The translations under genes were made by a program, and so were the position numbers. From positions 372,001-436,000 of the forward strand of contig NZ_FXTY01000001.1 of the NCBI RefSeq assembly GCF_900182745.1: 64,000 bases of DNA, read 5' to 3'. The notes under the pieces were generated by a model, which was given only the letters and a program-made list of their open reading frames with translations, was not told the origin of the DNA and did not search any database. Shown here in pieces: positions 42,474-50,832 of the stretch (positions are counted from its first letter, which is position 1; each line of letters starts with the position of its first letter). The DNA is from Shimia sagamensis (GTDB lineage: Bacteria > Pseudomonadota > Alphaproteobacteria > Rhodobacterales > Rhodobacteraceae).

Positions 42474-43133
42474 CTATGCCCTCTCTTCAGTCGTTTCTGA
42501 TGCGGCAAAATCAAACCGCATACGGCGACGCAAAGGGGCCACAGGGAGCGCCTCCGCGTCAGGGAATGGTTCAGTAGGAGCCTCAGCTTCGGCTACCACG
42601 TCGATTGGCGCAACCTCTTCGACCTCGACCACGTCGCTCTCGTCAGAGCTCTCCACCAGCGTCGTCTCAGCTTGCGCTTCAAAGTCTTCCGGCGAAACGC
42701 GGCCTTCTGCCAAGGCTTTGGCTTCCTCTTCCTGCCGCGCCATCTCTTTCACATGCGCCAACATGCCTTTGCCGACTTGATAGGTGGTTTGAATCGCCTC
42801 AACAGCCATGGCGCTGTCGGTGAAGTCTTCGCCGTAGTCCACCAGTTCATCGATGTTGGCCAACACGGGATTGCTCAGCCAAAGCTTGCGCAACGCCCGG
42901 CGGCGAATGCGCTCCGGCACCGCCTTTTCCAAAAACACAGAAAAATCGTCGCCTTTTTCAAGCCCATCCGGATCAGGCAGATCAAGCTCAGCCAAAATTT
43001 CTGCGTCAGACTTCTCTTCCAACTCAGCATGGGTCTGCGCCAGCTCTGCCTTCTCAACGGCCACAACTTCGGCTTCAGCTTCCGCCGCAACGCCCGCCTT
43101 TCGGCGCGCCCAGAAATCCCCACCGCGGCTCAA
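42474..43133 (-). CDS. DUF3306 domain protein
   Basis: The 219-residue soluble protein starts with a basic GGDFWARRKAGV segment, typical of DUF3306, then a long acidic Ala/Glu-rich part. Its core is VPERIRRRALRKLWLSNPVLANIDELVDYGEDFTD. The C-terminal third is a low-complexity acidic region. It overlaps DUF3305 by 4 bp and precedes the TorD-like gene by 2 nt. The family co-occurs with formate dehydrogenase operons; the biochemical role is unknown, probably maturation. Confidence 0.82.
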   Translation of the reverse strand: MSRGGDFWARRKAGVAAEAEAEVVAVEKAELAQTHAELEEKSDAEILAELDLPDPDGLEKGDDFSVFLEKAVPERIRRRALRKLWLSNPVLANIDELVDYGEDFTDSAMAVEAIQTTYQVGKGMLAHVKEMARQEEEAKALAEGRVSPEDFEAQAETTLVESSDESDVVEVEEVAPIDVVAEAEAPTEPFPDAEALPVAPLRRRMRFDFAASETTEERA

Positions 43134-43687
43134 TTTGGCCTCCCGGTGCGGGGCGCACGGTACACATCCGAGATCTGGGAAATACGTGCGTCACCACGCC
43201 CATCTTCGACCAGATCAATCCGCTTCTTGTCGCGGCGACGTTTCACAAAAGTCTCTTCCTCATGGTGCTCTTCGACAAAGTCGCGCAGGAAGGCAACAAG
43301 CCCCTCCGGCATCGGCACCAGCTCAAGCAGCTCTTCGCCGCTGTCCGCATAATCCTGAAACTCAAACGCAGATGCCGTCGCCAACAGCACCTCATAAGGG
43401 CGCTCCGCATCGCCATCTTCCGCTTCGCGCATCACCACACCAATCGAAGGCACACGGGCCGTCAGGGTTGTCAAATACGCTTCGGTGTCGGTGTGCCACA
43501 ATTCAAGCGGCACCGTCGCAGCGTGGAATTCCACCGCCCCATCTTCTTCGCGCATCACGCGCCAATCAGCCTGCGCAGCGCCAGGGAACACGCCAACAGC
43601 CTGCCACGCAAATTTCGCCCAACGGTTGGCCGAGGGCGTTCTGCGGATCACGATGCCCAACGGCAATGATACCGGCGCTTGGCGCAT
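43130..43687 (-). CDS. DUF3305 domain protein
   Basis: The 185-residue soluble protein has the DUF3305 opening (LPLGIVIRRTPSANRWAKFAWQAVGV), a beta-rich middle with VPLELWHTDTEAYLTTL, and a C-terminal acidic/basic segment (EEHHEEETFVKRRRDKKRID). It is the first gene of the formate dehydrogenase operon and overlaps DUF3306 by ATGA. Function unknown; consistently linked to formate dehydrogenase maturation by neighbourhood. Confidence 0.82.
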   Translation of the reverse strand: MRQAPVSLPLGIVIRRTPSANRWAKFAWQAVGVFPGAAQADWRVMREEDGAVEFHAATVPLELWHTDTEAYLTTLTARVPSIGVVMREAEDGDAERPYEVLLATASAFEFQDYADSGEELLELVPMPEGLVAFLRDFVEEHHEEETFVKRRRDKKRIDLVEDGRGDARISQISDVYRAPRTGRPN

Positions 43688-44019
43688 GAATTCGTATTCC
43701 TCCCGTGCCCACGCAGTCGTCAGAAAATTTTTTCGCAGGCATCTTTAACTTCCGCGCTTTCCTGAGCCTTGCCAAAGGAAAACGCAAAACCGAAGCATTT
43801 TGCGTGAAAAACTAGACATTTTGGACCACCAAATCTTACCCCAGCACCATGCATGGACAGATTGTCCACATCCCCCAAAAACCAATAGAATCACTTGGTT
43901 TTACGTTGGGTCAAATTCCAGTGATTCGGCAGAGCTCGAGGGCTTTACGCAGAAGCAGAAACATGCATTTCTGACGCAAATCTACACTCCCGTTCGGGAG
44001 TATTTTCTGGGAGGAAATC
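43688..44019. promoter_or_regulatory. Divergent control region between the formate dehydrogenase operon and the ferredoxin gene
   Basis: A 332-bp gene-free stretch that must drive both directions. It holds a perfect palindrome TGGACAGATTGTCCA (43854-43868), suitable for a dimeric regulator, and a second short dyad TTTGG-ACCA-CCAAA (43820-43833). Just before the ferredoxin ATG there is a hairpin ACTCCC/GGGAGT (43986-44001), then the ribosome site TGGGAGG (44008-44014). No clear sigma-70 hexamers stand out. The two-component regulator of the operon is one candidate to bind the palindrome. Confidence 0.5.
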
Positions 44020-45993
44020 ATGTCTAAGACATTGATTTTGTGTAATTGTTCTGAAAGTATGCCGTTGAATACAGAGGCCTTGGACTCTGTCGACTCCGTG
44101 CAGTGCACCAAGGTGCATACTGAACTTTGCGGGGCACAAGCACAGCGCGCAGCAGAGTTGATGCAAGCCGCTCCAGACCCGGAAAACACATGTGTTGCCT
44201 GCACGCAGGAGCAGACATTCTTCTCCGAACTGGCGGACGATTTGTCCCTGCCAGAGCCAACATTTGTCGACCTGCGCAACCGCGCGGGATGGTCTGATGA
44301 AGCTGAGGCCGCGGGGCCCAAAATGGCCGCGCTTTTGGCCGACGGGCTGCGGGAGCCCCCGGCGACCAAAACCTTCGATATCACGTCCGAAGGACTGTGC
44401 CTGATCGTTGGCCCTGAAGAGGCCGCGCTCGCGGCTGCACGCCAACTTACCGAGTTCCTGAGTGTCACCGTGTTGTTGTCCCCGGGCTCCGACGCACCGG
44501 AAGACCGCGATTTTGACGTGATCGCAGGGCAGCTCAAAAAAGCCTCCGGTGCGCTTGGCAATTTCTCTGTCGAGATCGACGCCTTGCAGCAGATCGACCC
44601 CAGCGGCCGCGGGGCCCTTACCTTTGGCGAGGCCCGCAACGGCGCCAAGACATCATGTGACATCCTGCTCGACCTGCGCGGTGAAACGCCTCTTTTCCCC
44701 GCGCCTGAAAAACGCGAAGGCTACCTTCTGACAGACCCCAAGAGCCTGCCGGCAACCCACGCTGCAATTCTCGAAGCTTCCCACTTGGTGGGCACCTTTG
44801 AGAAACCGCTCTACCTGTCGTTGGAACCCAGCATCTGTGCCCATTCGCGCGCGTCGCAAACCGGCTGTACCAAATGCTTGGATATTTGCCCAACCTCTGC
44901 CATCCGTCCCGCCGGCGACCACATCGACATTGATCCTAACATCTGCGCCGGCTGCGGCTCCTGCGCGGCGCTGTGCCCGTCCGGGGCCATCACCTATGAT
45001 GACCCACCCGTCAGCGCGCTCTTTGCCCGCATCAGTGGGATGGCGGAAGCTTACCGCAACGCTGGCGGCGCGGCACCGCGCCTGCTGGTGCATGACCGCA
45101 ACTTTGGCGCGGAACTGATCGCACTAGCTGCGCGTTATGATCGCGGTCTGCCTGCCAAAGTCATCCCGATGGATCTGGAGCGTGTCAGCGGCTTTGGCCA
45201 CGCCGAAATGCTCGCGGCCCTTTCAAGCGGATTTGTCGGTGTCGATGTACTGGCCGCGCCGACAACAGACCGGGGAGCACTCGACAGCGAACTGCTGCTG
45301 GCCCAAGCCCTGAGCGGTGACCAAGACGCTCTGCGCATCCTAGCCCCCGAGGAGCCAAGTGCCCTGTGTGATGCACTCTACGGAGCCTCCAGCGGGCTTG
45401 AACCCACCGCACCGATCCTGCCACTTGGCAATCGCCGGCAAGTCACCCGCCTCGCGGTCAAGGCGCTGCATGGCGATCTTGACGCGCCCCTGCCTTTGCC
45501 GGAAAACGCTCCCTACGGTGCCGTGCTGGTCGACAAAGACGCCTGCACGCTCTGCCTGTCCTGTGCCTCGCTTTGTCCGGCGGGCGCCTTGGGTGACAAT
45601 CCAGACAAGCCGCAACTACGCTTTCAGGAAGACGCCTGTCTGCAATGTGGCCTCTGCGCCCATGTCTGCCCGGAAAACGCCATTTCTTTGGTGCCACAGT
45701 TGAACACCTCAGACGCCGCGCTGTCTCAGCAAGTGGTGCACGAAGAAGAGCCGTTTGACTGCATCGAATGTGGCACGCCGTTTGGGGTGAAATCCACCAT
45801 CGAGCGCATTGTTGAGAAGCTCGAAGGCAAACACGCGATGTTTGCCACCTCAGACGCCGCCCGCATGATCCGCATGTGTGACGATTGCCGCGTGAACGCG
45901 CAGTTCCATCAGGAAAACAACCCGTTTTCCGGCAATGAGCGCCCACAGGTGCGTACCTCTGAGGACTATTTCTCCAAGCGCCGGGATCACTGA
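44020..45993 (+). CDS. Multi-cluster 4Fe-4S ferredoxin-like protein linked to formate dehydrogenase
   Basis: The 657-residue soluble protein has paired ferredoxin motifs: CTKCLDICPTSAI with CAGCGSCAALCPSGAI (about 286-330), and CTLCLSCASLCPAGAL with CLQCGLCAHVCPENAI (about 512-560), so about four [4Fe-4S] clusters. A C-terminal CIECGTPFG ... CDDC segment may hold another metal site. The N-terminal third (about 1-240) has scattered Cys (CNCSES, CGAQ, CVACTQE) and a Rossmann-like LCLIVGPEEAA. No signal peptide or membrane helix, so it is cytosolic, although the dehydrogenase is exported. It could donate electrons during cofactor maturation or connect to another electron carrier. Divergently transcribed from the fdh operon; its stop overlaps the converging cytochrome gene by 7 bp. 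Confidence 0.88.
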   Translation: MSKTLILCNCSESMPLNTEALDSVDSVQCTKVHTELCGAQAQRAAELMQAAPDPENTCVACTQEQTFFSELADDLSLPEPTFVDLRNRAGWSDEAEAAGPKMAALLADGLREPPATKTFDITSEGLCLIVGPEEAALAAARQLTEFLSVTVLLSPGSDAPEDRDFDVIAGQLKKASGALGNFSVEIDALQQIDPSGRGALTFGEARNGAKTSCDILLDLRGETPLFPAPEKREGYLLTDPKSLPATHAAILEASHLVGTFEKPLYLSLEPSICAHSRASQTGCTKCLDICPTSAIRPAGDHIDIDPNICAGCGSCAALCPSGAITYDDPPVSALFARISGMAEAYRNAGGAAPRLLVHDRNFGAELIALAARYDRGLPAKVIPMDLERVSGFGHAEMLAALSSGFVGVDVLAAPTTDRGALDSELLLAQALSGDQDALRILAPEEPSALCDALYGASSGLEPTAPILPLGNRRQVTRLAVKALHGDLDAPLPLPENAPYGAVLVDKDACTLCLSCASLCPAGALGDNPDKPQLRFQEDACLQCGLCAHVCPENAISLVPQLNTSDAALSQQVVHEEEPFDCIECGTPFGVKSTIERIVEKLEGKHAMFATSDAARMIRMCDDCRVNAQFHQENNPFSGNERPQVRTSEDYFSKRRDH

Positions 45994-46745
45994 TGCACAA
46001 CCGGCGCTCCCAAATTGGCCGGGGCCATGGTCGCGGTGTATGCGACGATGTTCTCCAGTTCCTCCAGCGTCAAGGTGACGGGGCTGATCGGGGACGGCCG
46101 GGTCTCGTCAAAGGGTTCGGTGACGTCGGGAATGATGGTGAACGACGGATGTGGGTTCAGCGCATAAAACGCCCAGAACCGTTCCATCCAACCATCCAGA
46201 CTGCGCAGCACCGCAAAGCTTGGCGTGGAGCCAATGCCGTTCATCCGATTGACGTCGCCCACAACATGGCAGCGACCACAGGCGCTCAGCGCCAGTTCCG
46301 CCCCGCGTGCGGCATCCCCGTCGAGCTCCGCCTCAATCTCGTCCTCGACCACAACAATCGGCACCTCAAACACCGCTTGCCCGTCTCGCTTGAAACTCAA
46401 CACTGTGCGTTGCCCCACATCGCCGGTCAGCCAAGCCGCCAAAGTGGCCATATGCGGATCGTCCACCCTATGCACCGTCAGGCCATAGTTGTCTCCCGCA
46501 CGCGAAAACACAGCCGCCTCACCATCTTTGATCAGGCTGCCTGCCGCGTCTCCCTCGGTGACCACCGTGACACGCACTCCATGCTTCAAAGTGAACCGGG
46601 GCAGCATAAATTTCACGACTCCGGTCTCTTGCACCTCCGGCGCAACCAACAAGCTTGTGGTTTTGCCCTGCGCACGCGCAGGCCCGTCGGCCACGCAAGT
46701 TACCGACGCGACAACAACACCTATCAAAAACCGAAAAAAATCCAT
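45987..46745 (-). CDS. Periplasmic c-type cytochrome with a TupA-like N-terminal segment
   Basis: The 252-residue protein has a signal peptide (FLIGVVVASVTCVADGPARA), a first domain of about 110 residues and a C-terminal cytochrome c with C156-G-R-C159-H160. A late TMAP segment may supply the Met ligand, but the haem domain is only about 100 residues. The front part (SLLVAPEVQETGVVKFMLP, then GVRVTVVTEGDAAGSL and DGEAAVFSR) follows the spacing of the first lobe of the tungstate-binding protein TupA encoded 3.5 kb away. It may be a remnant oxyanion-binding lobe fused to haem. Located among formate dehydrogenase accessory genes; electron carrier role inferred. Confidence 0.8.
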   Translation of the reverse strand: MDFFRFLIGVVVASVTCVADGPARAQGKTTSLLVAPEVQETGVVKFMLPRFTLKHGVRVTVVTEGDAAGSLIKDGEAAVFSRAGDNYGLTVHRVDDPHMATLAAWLTGDVGQRTVLSFKRDGQAVFEVPIVVVEDEIEAELDGDAARGAELALSACGRCHVVGDVNRMNGIGSTPSFAVLRSLDGWMERFWAFYALNPHPSFTIIPDVTEPFDETRPSPISPVTLTLEELENIVAYTATMAPANLGAPVVHQ

Positions 46746-46824
46746 GACACAAACCTAGGCCTCCGCCGCGGCTTGCGTCAACATGGACACAAGTAGAATG
46801 CCCTAGGCAGAAGGAAATCCACCT

Positions 46825-47025
46825 ATGAGCGACGATTTTAACATGAGCATGCGCAAATTTCTCAAGCAGGTTGGCGTCACCAGCCAGCAAGCCATTGAGG
46901 ACGCCATGCGCTCTGCCGGAGCAGACGCAACCGACGGCAAAGAGTTCACCGCCAAAGTCGTGTTGACCGTTGACGGTCTGGACATGGAACATGTTGTCAC
47001 CGGTCAAATCAAAGGGCGCACATAA
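46825..47025 (+). CDS. Small DUF6494-like protein
   Basis: The 66-residue soluble protein reads FNMSMRKFLKQVGVTSQQAIEDAMR, then a beta-rich KVVLTVDGLDMEHVVTG. It appears to belong to the DUF6494 group of small proteins. Its stop codon is directly followed by the Mrp start (47026), so they are co-expressed. An AAGGAAA site precedes it. Function unknown; co-location with an Fe-S carrier and formate dehydrogenase suggests a maturation role. Confidence 0.75.
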   Translation: MSDDFNMSMRKFLKQVGVTSQQAIEDAMRSAGADATDGKEFTAKVVLTVDGLDMEHVVTGQIKGRT

Positions 47026-48090
47026 ATGGCTAACCGCGACGATATTTTAAACGTCCTCAAAGGCTTCACCGATTCCGCTTCCGGATCCGACCTGGTGGCC
47101 TCCGGCATGGTCCGCGCCCTGAACGTCGACGGTGGCGAAGTCCGTTTTGTGCTCGAAATTGATCCGGCCCGCGCCCAGGCGATGCAGCCGATGAAGGTTG
47201 AAATCGAAGACAAATTAAACGCGCTGGATGGCGTGGACAGCGTGTCCATCGTGATGACCGCGCATGCCGCCTCCAAGCCGCCGCCCGACCTCAAAGGCTC
47301 CCGCCCGGCAGAGCCCCAAGGCCCACAAAAGATCCCCGGCATCGACCGCATTCTTGCTGTGGCCTCCGGCAAAGGTGGCGTGGGCAAATCCACGGTATCC
47401 GCCAACCTTGCTGCTGCGCTGGCCGCCGAAGGCCGCCGCGTTGGCCTGCTCGACGCGGATGTTTATGGCCCGTCACAACCGCGCATGCTGGGTGTCTCCG
47501 GACGCCCGTCGAGCCCCGATGGCAAAACCATCCTGCCGATGCGCAACCACGGCGTGACTATGATGTCCATTGGTCTCATGACCCGCGAGGAAGAAGCCGT
47601 GGTGTGGCGTGGACCGATGCTGATGGGTGCATTGCAGCAGATGCTCAATCAGGTGCAATGGGGCGCGCTGGATGTGTTGATCGTGGACCTGCCACCGGGC
47701 ACCGGCGACGTGCAGATGACCCTCGCACAAAAAGCCGAACTGACCGGCGCACTCGTGGTTTCGACCCCACAGGACATTGCGTTGCTGGATGCGCGCAAAG
47801 GCATCAACATGTTTGAAAAACTCGGCACGCCGATCGTGGGAATGGTTGAGAACATGACCACCCATATCTGCTCCAAATGTGGCAACGAAGAACACATCTT
47901 TGGCCACGGCGGTGTGGCTGCGGAAGCGGAGAAACTGGGTGTGCCGCTCTTGGCAGAAATTCCGCTGGCGCTGGACATCCGTGTCGCCGCTGATGGCGGG
48001 GCACCGATTGTGGTCTCCAAACCGGACAGCTCACAGGCGCAATCGTTCCGCACATTGGCCCGCCGCCTGATCGAGGACGGCAACGCATGA
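47026..48090 (+). CDS. mrp: Mrp/NBP35-family iron-sulfur carrier ATPase
   Basis: The 354-residue protein has an N-terminal MIP18/DUF59-like domain (about 1-85; ILNVLKGFTDSASGSDLVASGMV) and a P-loop ATPase with the deviant Walker A GKGGVGKST (about 115-123), DADVYGPSQPRML and a later C-x-x-C (ICSKCGN) that holds a bridging [4Fe-4S] cluster. Mrp proteins deliver Fe-S clusters to target enzymes, here perhaps the ferredoxins and FdhA/FdhB. It overlaps the downstream gene by 4 bp. Confidence 0.93.
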   Translation: MANRDDILNVLKGFTDSASGSDLVASGMVRALNVDGGEVRFVLEIDPARAQAMQPMKVEIEDKLNALDGVDSVSIVMTAHAASKPPPDLKGSRPAEPQGPQKIPGIDRILAVASGKGGVGKSTVSANLAAALAAEGRRVGLLDADVYGPSQPRMLGVSGRPSSPDGKTILPMRNHGVTMMSIGLMTREEEAVVWRGPMLMGALQQMLNQVQWGALDVLIVDLPPGTGDVQMTLAQKAELTGALVVSTPQDIALLDARKGINMFEKLGTPIVGMVENMTTHICSKCGNEEHIFGHGGVAAEAEKLGVPLLAEIPLALDIRVAADGGAPIVVSKPDSSQAQSFRTLARRLIEDGNA

Positions 48091-48812
48091 GTGAGGCCCC
48101 GCAATTCCCACCGCTTTTCGAAGGGCTCGCGTTGACTGGGTCAGCTGATCCCTTCACCAAAGCCCAAACCCAGGCGATCATGGGCTGCAATGCGGGGCTT
48201 GTGGTTTACAACCTTGCGGCAGACCAGCTGCGCGCGGCGATTGTCTTTGCGCCAGAGGTCCCCCTGACCGACGCCATGCCGGTGCTAATCAGCTGCGCCA
48301 TTGGCTTCCAGAACGCCTTAGGCGCGCTGGCCCCACCAGAAGTTGCGGTGCATCTGGACTGGTCGGGTGGCATTCTGGTCAATGGCGCCCGGTGTGGTCG
48401 AATGCGCGTCGCTGCCTCCACAAAGGACGCCAAAGATGTACCGGATTGGCTAGTGGTTGGACTTGAACTGCCACTAATTCCGGCCAACGTCGACACCCCA
48501 GGCGACACGCCAGACCAGACTGCCCTCTATGAAGAAGGCTGTGTGGATGTGCGCCCCGATGAGCTACTCGGCGCATGGGTGCGGCACACGTTGGTTTGGG
48601 TCAACCGGATGGAAGAGGAAGGTCTCAAGCCACTCAACACTGAATGGCGCGGCCTCGCGCACAACCTCGGCGAAGAGATTGAATGGTCTCTTGGCGAGAC
48701 GCAGGAAGCTGGCACTTTTGTCGGCACAGACGAACACTTTGGCGCACTCCTGCGCAGTGGCGAAGACACCCGCCTGCTGCCACTCAGCCGCCTATTGGAA
48801 GGAGACAGCTGA
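48087..48812 (+). CDS. Biotin/lipoate-protein ligase-like protein (DUF4444-type)
   Basis: The 241-residue protein resembles the catalytic domain of biotin/lipoate ligases: AIGFQNALGALAPPEVAVHLDWSGGILVNGARCGRMRV has the usual W-P-x-x-I-L/GRK-like region, but the lysine of the BirA RxxK motif is not obvious. A C-terminal part (THSEWRGLAHNLGEEIEW-like) corresponds to the small DUF4444 domain. It may bind a cofactor without ligating it. ATGA overlap with mrp and a TGATG junction to the next gene place it in the small operon 46825-49291. Role unknown. Confidence 0.7.
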   Translation: MSEAPQFPPLFEGLALTGSADPFTKAQTQAIMGCNAGLVVYNLAADQLRAAIVFAPEVPLTDAMPVLISCAIGFQNALGALAPPEVAVHLDWSGGILVNGARCGRMRVAASTKDAKDVPDWLVVGLELPLIPANVDTPGDTPDQTALYEEGCVDVRPDELLGAWVRHTLVWVNRMEEEGLKPLNTEWRGLAHNLGEEIEWSLGETQEAGTFVGTDEHFGALLRSGEDTRLLPLSRLLEGDS

Positions 48813-49291
48813 TGCTTCTGGCACGTGCGATCCACTTTGATGAAAGCGACCAGCGGGTCTACTTTAACCCGGCCCGCACCGGCGAATGGGCGATCAGCGG
48901 CGGGTTTGAGTTTTCCAACTGGTCCGAGGCCGACCTGACCGGCAAAGCCCGCCAAGCTTTTGCCAATGGCTGGCTGGGTGTGGAGACCTTTGGCCGCGTC
49001 ACCTTTGTCGCGGTGACCACCATCGAGGCAGCAGAGGTCGAAGCCCTCACCGATGCGCTCGCCCAGCATTTTGTAGAGGTTTACGGGGCCCCTTCGGTTG
49101 AGGCAGCCCGTCCTGTGGCAGCAGAGGAAATTGCCCATATGGCCGACCTCTGCGCCGAACATGAGGCCAACACGCTTCTGACCGTGGCCCGCGAACTCAC
49201 CGACGCCGGTGTGAAAGAGCAATTCCGCAGCATCGCGCCCGCGGAAGCCGAGTTGGAGCAGTTTGCCGTGCACGTCACCCCAGACGAGTGA
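48812..49291 (+). CDS. DUF6505-like protein
   Basis: The 159-residue soluble protein begins LLARAIHFDESDQRVYFNPARTGEWAISGGFEFSNW. I recognise it as one of the small proteins (DUF6505 type) that accompany the biotin/lipoate-ligase-like gene in Rhodobacteraceae. A GGAGA site lies 5 nt before the ATG, whose first bases overlap the previous stop (TGATG). No catalytic motif or membrane segment is seen. Function unknown. Confidence 0.7.
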   Translation: MLLARAIHFDESDQRVYFNPARTGEWAISGGFEFSNWSEADLTGKARQAFANGWLGVETFGRVTFVAVTTIEAAEVEALTDALAQHFVEVYGAPSVEAARPVAAEEIAHMADLCAEHEANTLLTVARELTDAGVKEQFRSIAPAEAELEQFAVHVTPDE

Positions 49292-49298
49292 CGTGCAC
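49268..49298. terminator. Bidirectional hairpin between converging operons
   Basis: A perfect 11-bp inverted repeat (GTGCACGTCAC / GTGACGTGCAC, 9-nt loop) spans the stop codon of the DUF6505-like gene and ends 8 bp before the tupA stop. Converging position suggests a shared terminator; no strong T-tract is present on either side, so rho or simple stalling may be involved. Confidence 0.5.
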
Positions 49299-49306
49299 CA
49301 ACAGGT

Positions 49307-50116
49307 TTACTGTTCCGCGTTGAAGATAAACAGGCGGCCACCTTTCAAAGTGTAGCCGTCAATCAAGTCTTTGGCGCGGTCACTCACCAGCCAGGCTTCC
49401 AGCTTCTGCGCCAGTTCCGCCTGCACGTGGCCATGCTTCTCCGGGTTAACCGGGATAAAGGCATACTGGTTGAACAGCTCCGGATCACCGGAATAGAGCA
49501 GCGCCAGATCACCTTTGTTGCCAAACTTGAGCCAGCTTGCGCGGTCGCTTATGATGTAACCGTTCATGCCAGACGCGGTGTTCAACGACGCGCCCATGCC
49601 TGCGCCTGCTTCCTTGTACCAATCCACAGAGCGGGCATCCGCATCCACACCGGCCTCAGTCCAGAGCGACAGCTCCTTCTTGTGCGTACCGCTGTCGTCC
49701 CCACGGCTCACAAACGCCGCTTTGGCTGCAGAAATCCCTGTCAGCGCGTCCACCACATTTTTGGCATCCGCAATCTTTGCTGGATCGGCATTGGGGCCAA
49801 TCAACACAAAATCATTGTACATGATCTCACGGCGGTGCGTGCCGTAGCCACCCGCAACAAACGCTTCTTCCGCTTTTTTGGAATGCACCAAGATTGCATC
49901 CACGTCACCAGCCTCACCCAAACGCAGGGCCTGACCGGTGCCCACCACCAAAAGCTGCACTTCCAGACCCAGGTCTTTCTGGATTTCCGGCAACAGGACG
50001 TCGGAAAGTCCCGAATTATGGAAAGAGGTTGTGACCGCCATTTTCATGGTGTCTGCGGTAGCCATAACGCCACTGAATACCAAGGCCACTGCGGCAAGCG
50101 TTGTACCAAACTTCAT
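49307..50116 (-). CDS. tupA: Tungstate ABC transporter, periplasmic binding protein TupA
   Basis: The 269-residue protein has a Sec signal peptide (GTTLAAVALVFSGVMATA) and TupA hallmarks: TTSFHNSGLSDVLLPEI near the mature N-terminus (oxyanion-binding Thr-Thr-Ser and Ser), VGTGQALRLGEAGDVDAILVHS, MYNDFVLIGP and SRGDDSGTHKKEL. These distinguish TupA from ModA and PstS. It binds WO4 with very high affinity for import. It is the third gene of the tup operon, overlapping tupC by 4 bp. Tungsten uptake next to a formate dehydrogenase suggests a W-containing enzyme. Confidence 0.93.
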   Translation of the reverse strand: MKFGTTLAAVALVFSGVMATADTMKMAVTTSFHNSGLSDVLLPEIQKDLGLEVQLLVVGTGQALRLGEAGDVDAILVHSKKAEEAFVAGGYGTHRREIMYNDFVLIGPNADPAKIADAKNVVDALTGISAAKAAFVSRGDDSGTHKKELSLWTEAGVDADARSVDWYKEAGAGMGASLNTASGMNGYIISDRASWLKFGNKGDLALLYSGDPELFNQYAFIPVNPEKHGHVQAELAQKLEAWLVSDRAKDLIDGYTLKGGRLFIFNAEQ

Positions 50117-50832
50117 TCGACTATGTCTCCATTTATGAATGCGCGCGCTTCACTTGTTTTGGGTGAGGCAAAGAATTCCGCCGCAGGTGTCTGCTCCAGA
50201 ATGAGACCGTGGTGGATGAACCAAACATCCTCCGCCAGCCGCCGTGCCTGACCAATGTCGTGCGTGGACATCACCACACGTGTTCCGTCTTTGAACGCCT
50301 GCATCAACAGCGTCTCAAATTCCCGTGTTGCCCGGCCATCCAAATTGGCGCAGGGCTCATCAAGGAACAAAATTTCAGGTTTGCGGATCAACGCCCGCGC
50401 CAGTGCCAATTTCTGACGTTCCCCGCCAGAGAGTACCGTGGCCTGTTTTTGGGCACTGTCCGTCAAGCCAACGCGCTCCAACCAGGCACCTGCACGCTGC
50501 CGCGCTTCTTTCTTGGACACACCGTGTGTCATCAAAGGATAAGCCACATTGTCAAGCGCCGTACGGCGCATCATGATCGGTGCCTGAAACACAAAGGCCT
50601 GTCGCGCCCGCGCCTCTTCCTCGGGGATTTGCCACCTAAGCGAGCCACCGCGAGACACCCGCTCCATGCCATGCAACAGACGCAGCAACGTAGTCTTCCC
50701 GGCACCATTTGGCCCCATCACAATCGACAGGCCACTGTCACTCACCGTGGTGGTCACCGGCCCCAACAATGTCTTGCCACGCCGCCGCACCACCGCATTC
50801 TTCACGTCCAGTGGGAGAATAGAGGTCACCAT
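50113..50832 (-). CDS. tupC: Tungstate ABC transporter, ATP-binding protein TupC
   Basis: The 239-residue ATPase has Walker A GPNGAGKTTLL (about 40-50), signature LSGGERQKLALARAL and Walker B ILFLDEPCANLDG. It is a compact single-domain importer ATPase without the C-terminal oxyanion regulatory domain found in ModC. It overlaps the permease gene by 7 bp and tupA by 4 bp. Confidence 0.92.
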   Translation of the reverse strand: MVTSILPLDVKNAVVRRRGKTLLGPVTTTVSDSGLSIVMGPNGAGKTTLLRLLHGMERVSRGGSLRWQIPEEEARARQAFVFQAPIMMRRTALDNVAYPLMTHGVSKKEARQRAGAWLERVGLTDSAQKQATVLSGGERQKLALARALIRKPEILFLDEPCANLDGRATREFETLLMQAFKDGTRVVMSTHDIGQARRLAEDVWFIHHGLILEQTPAAEFFASPKTSEARAFINGDIVE

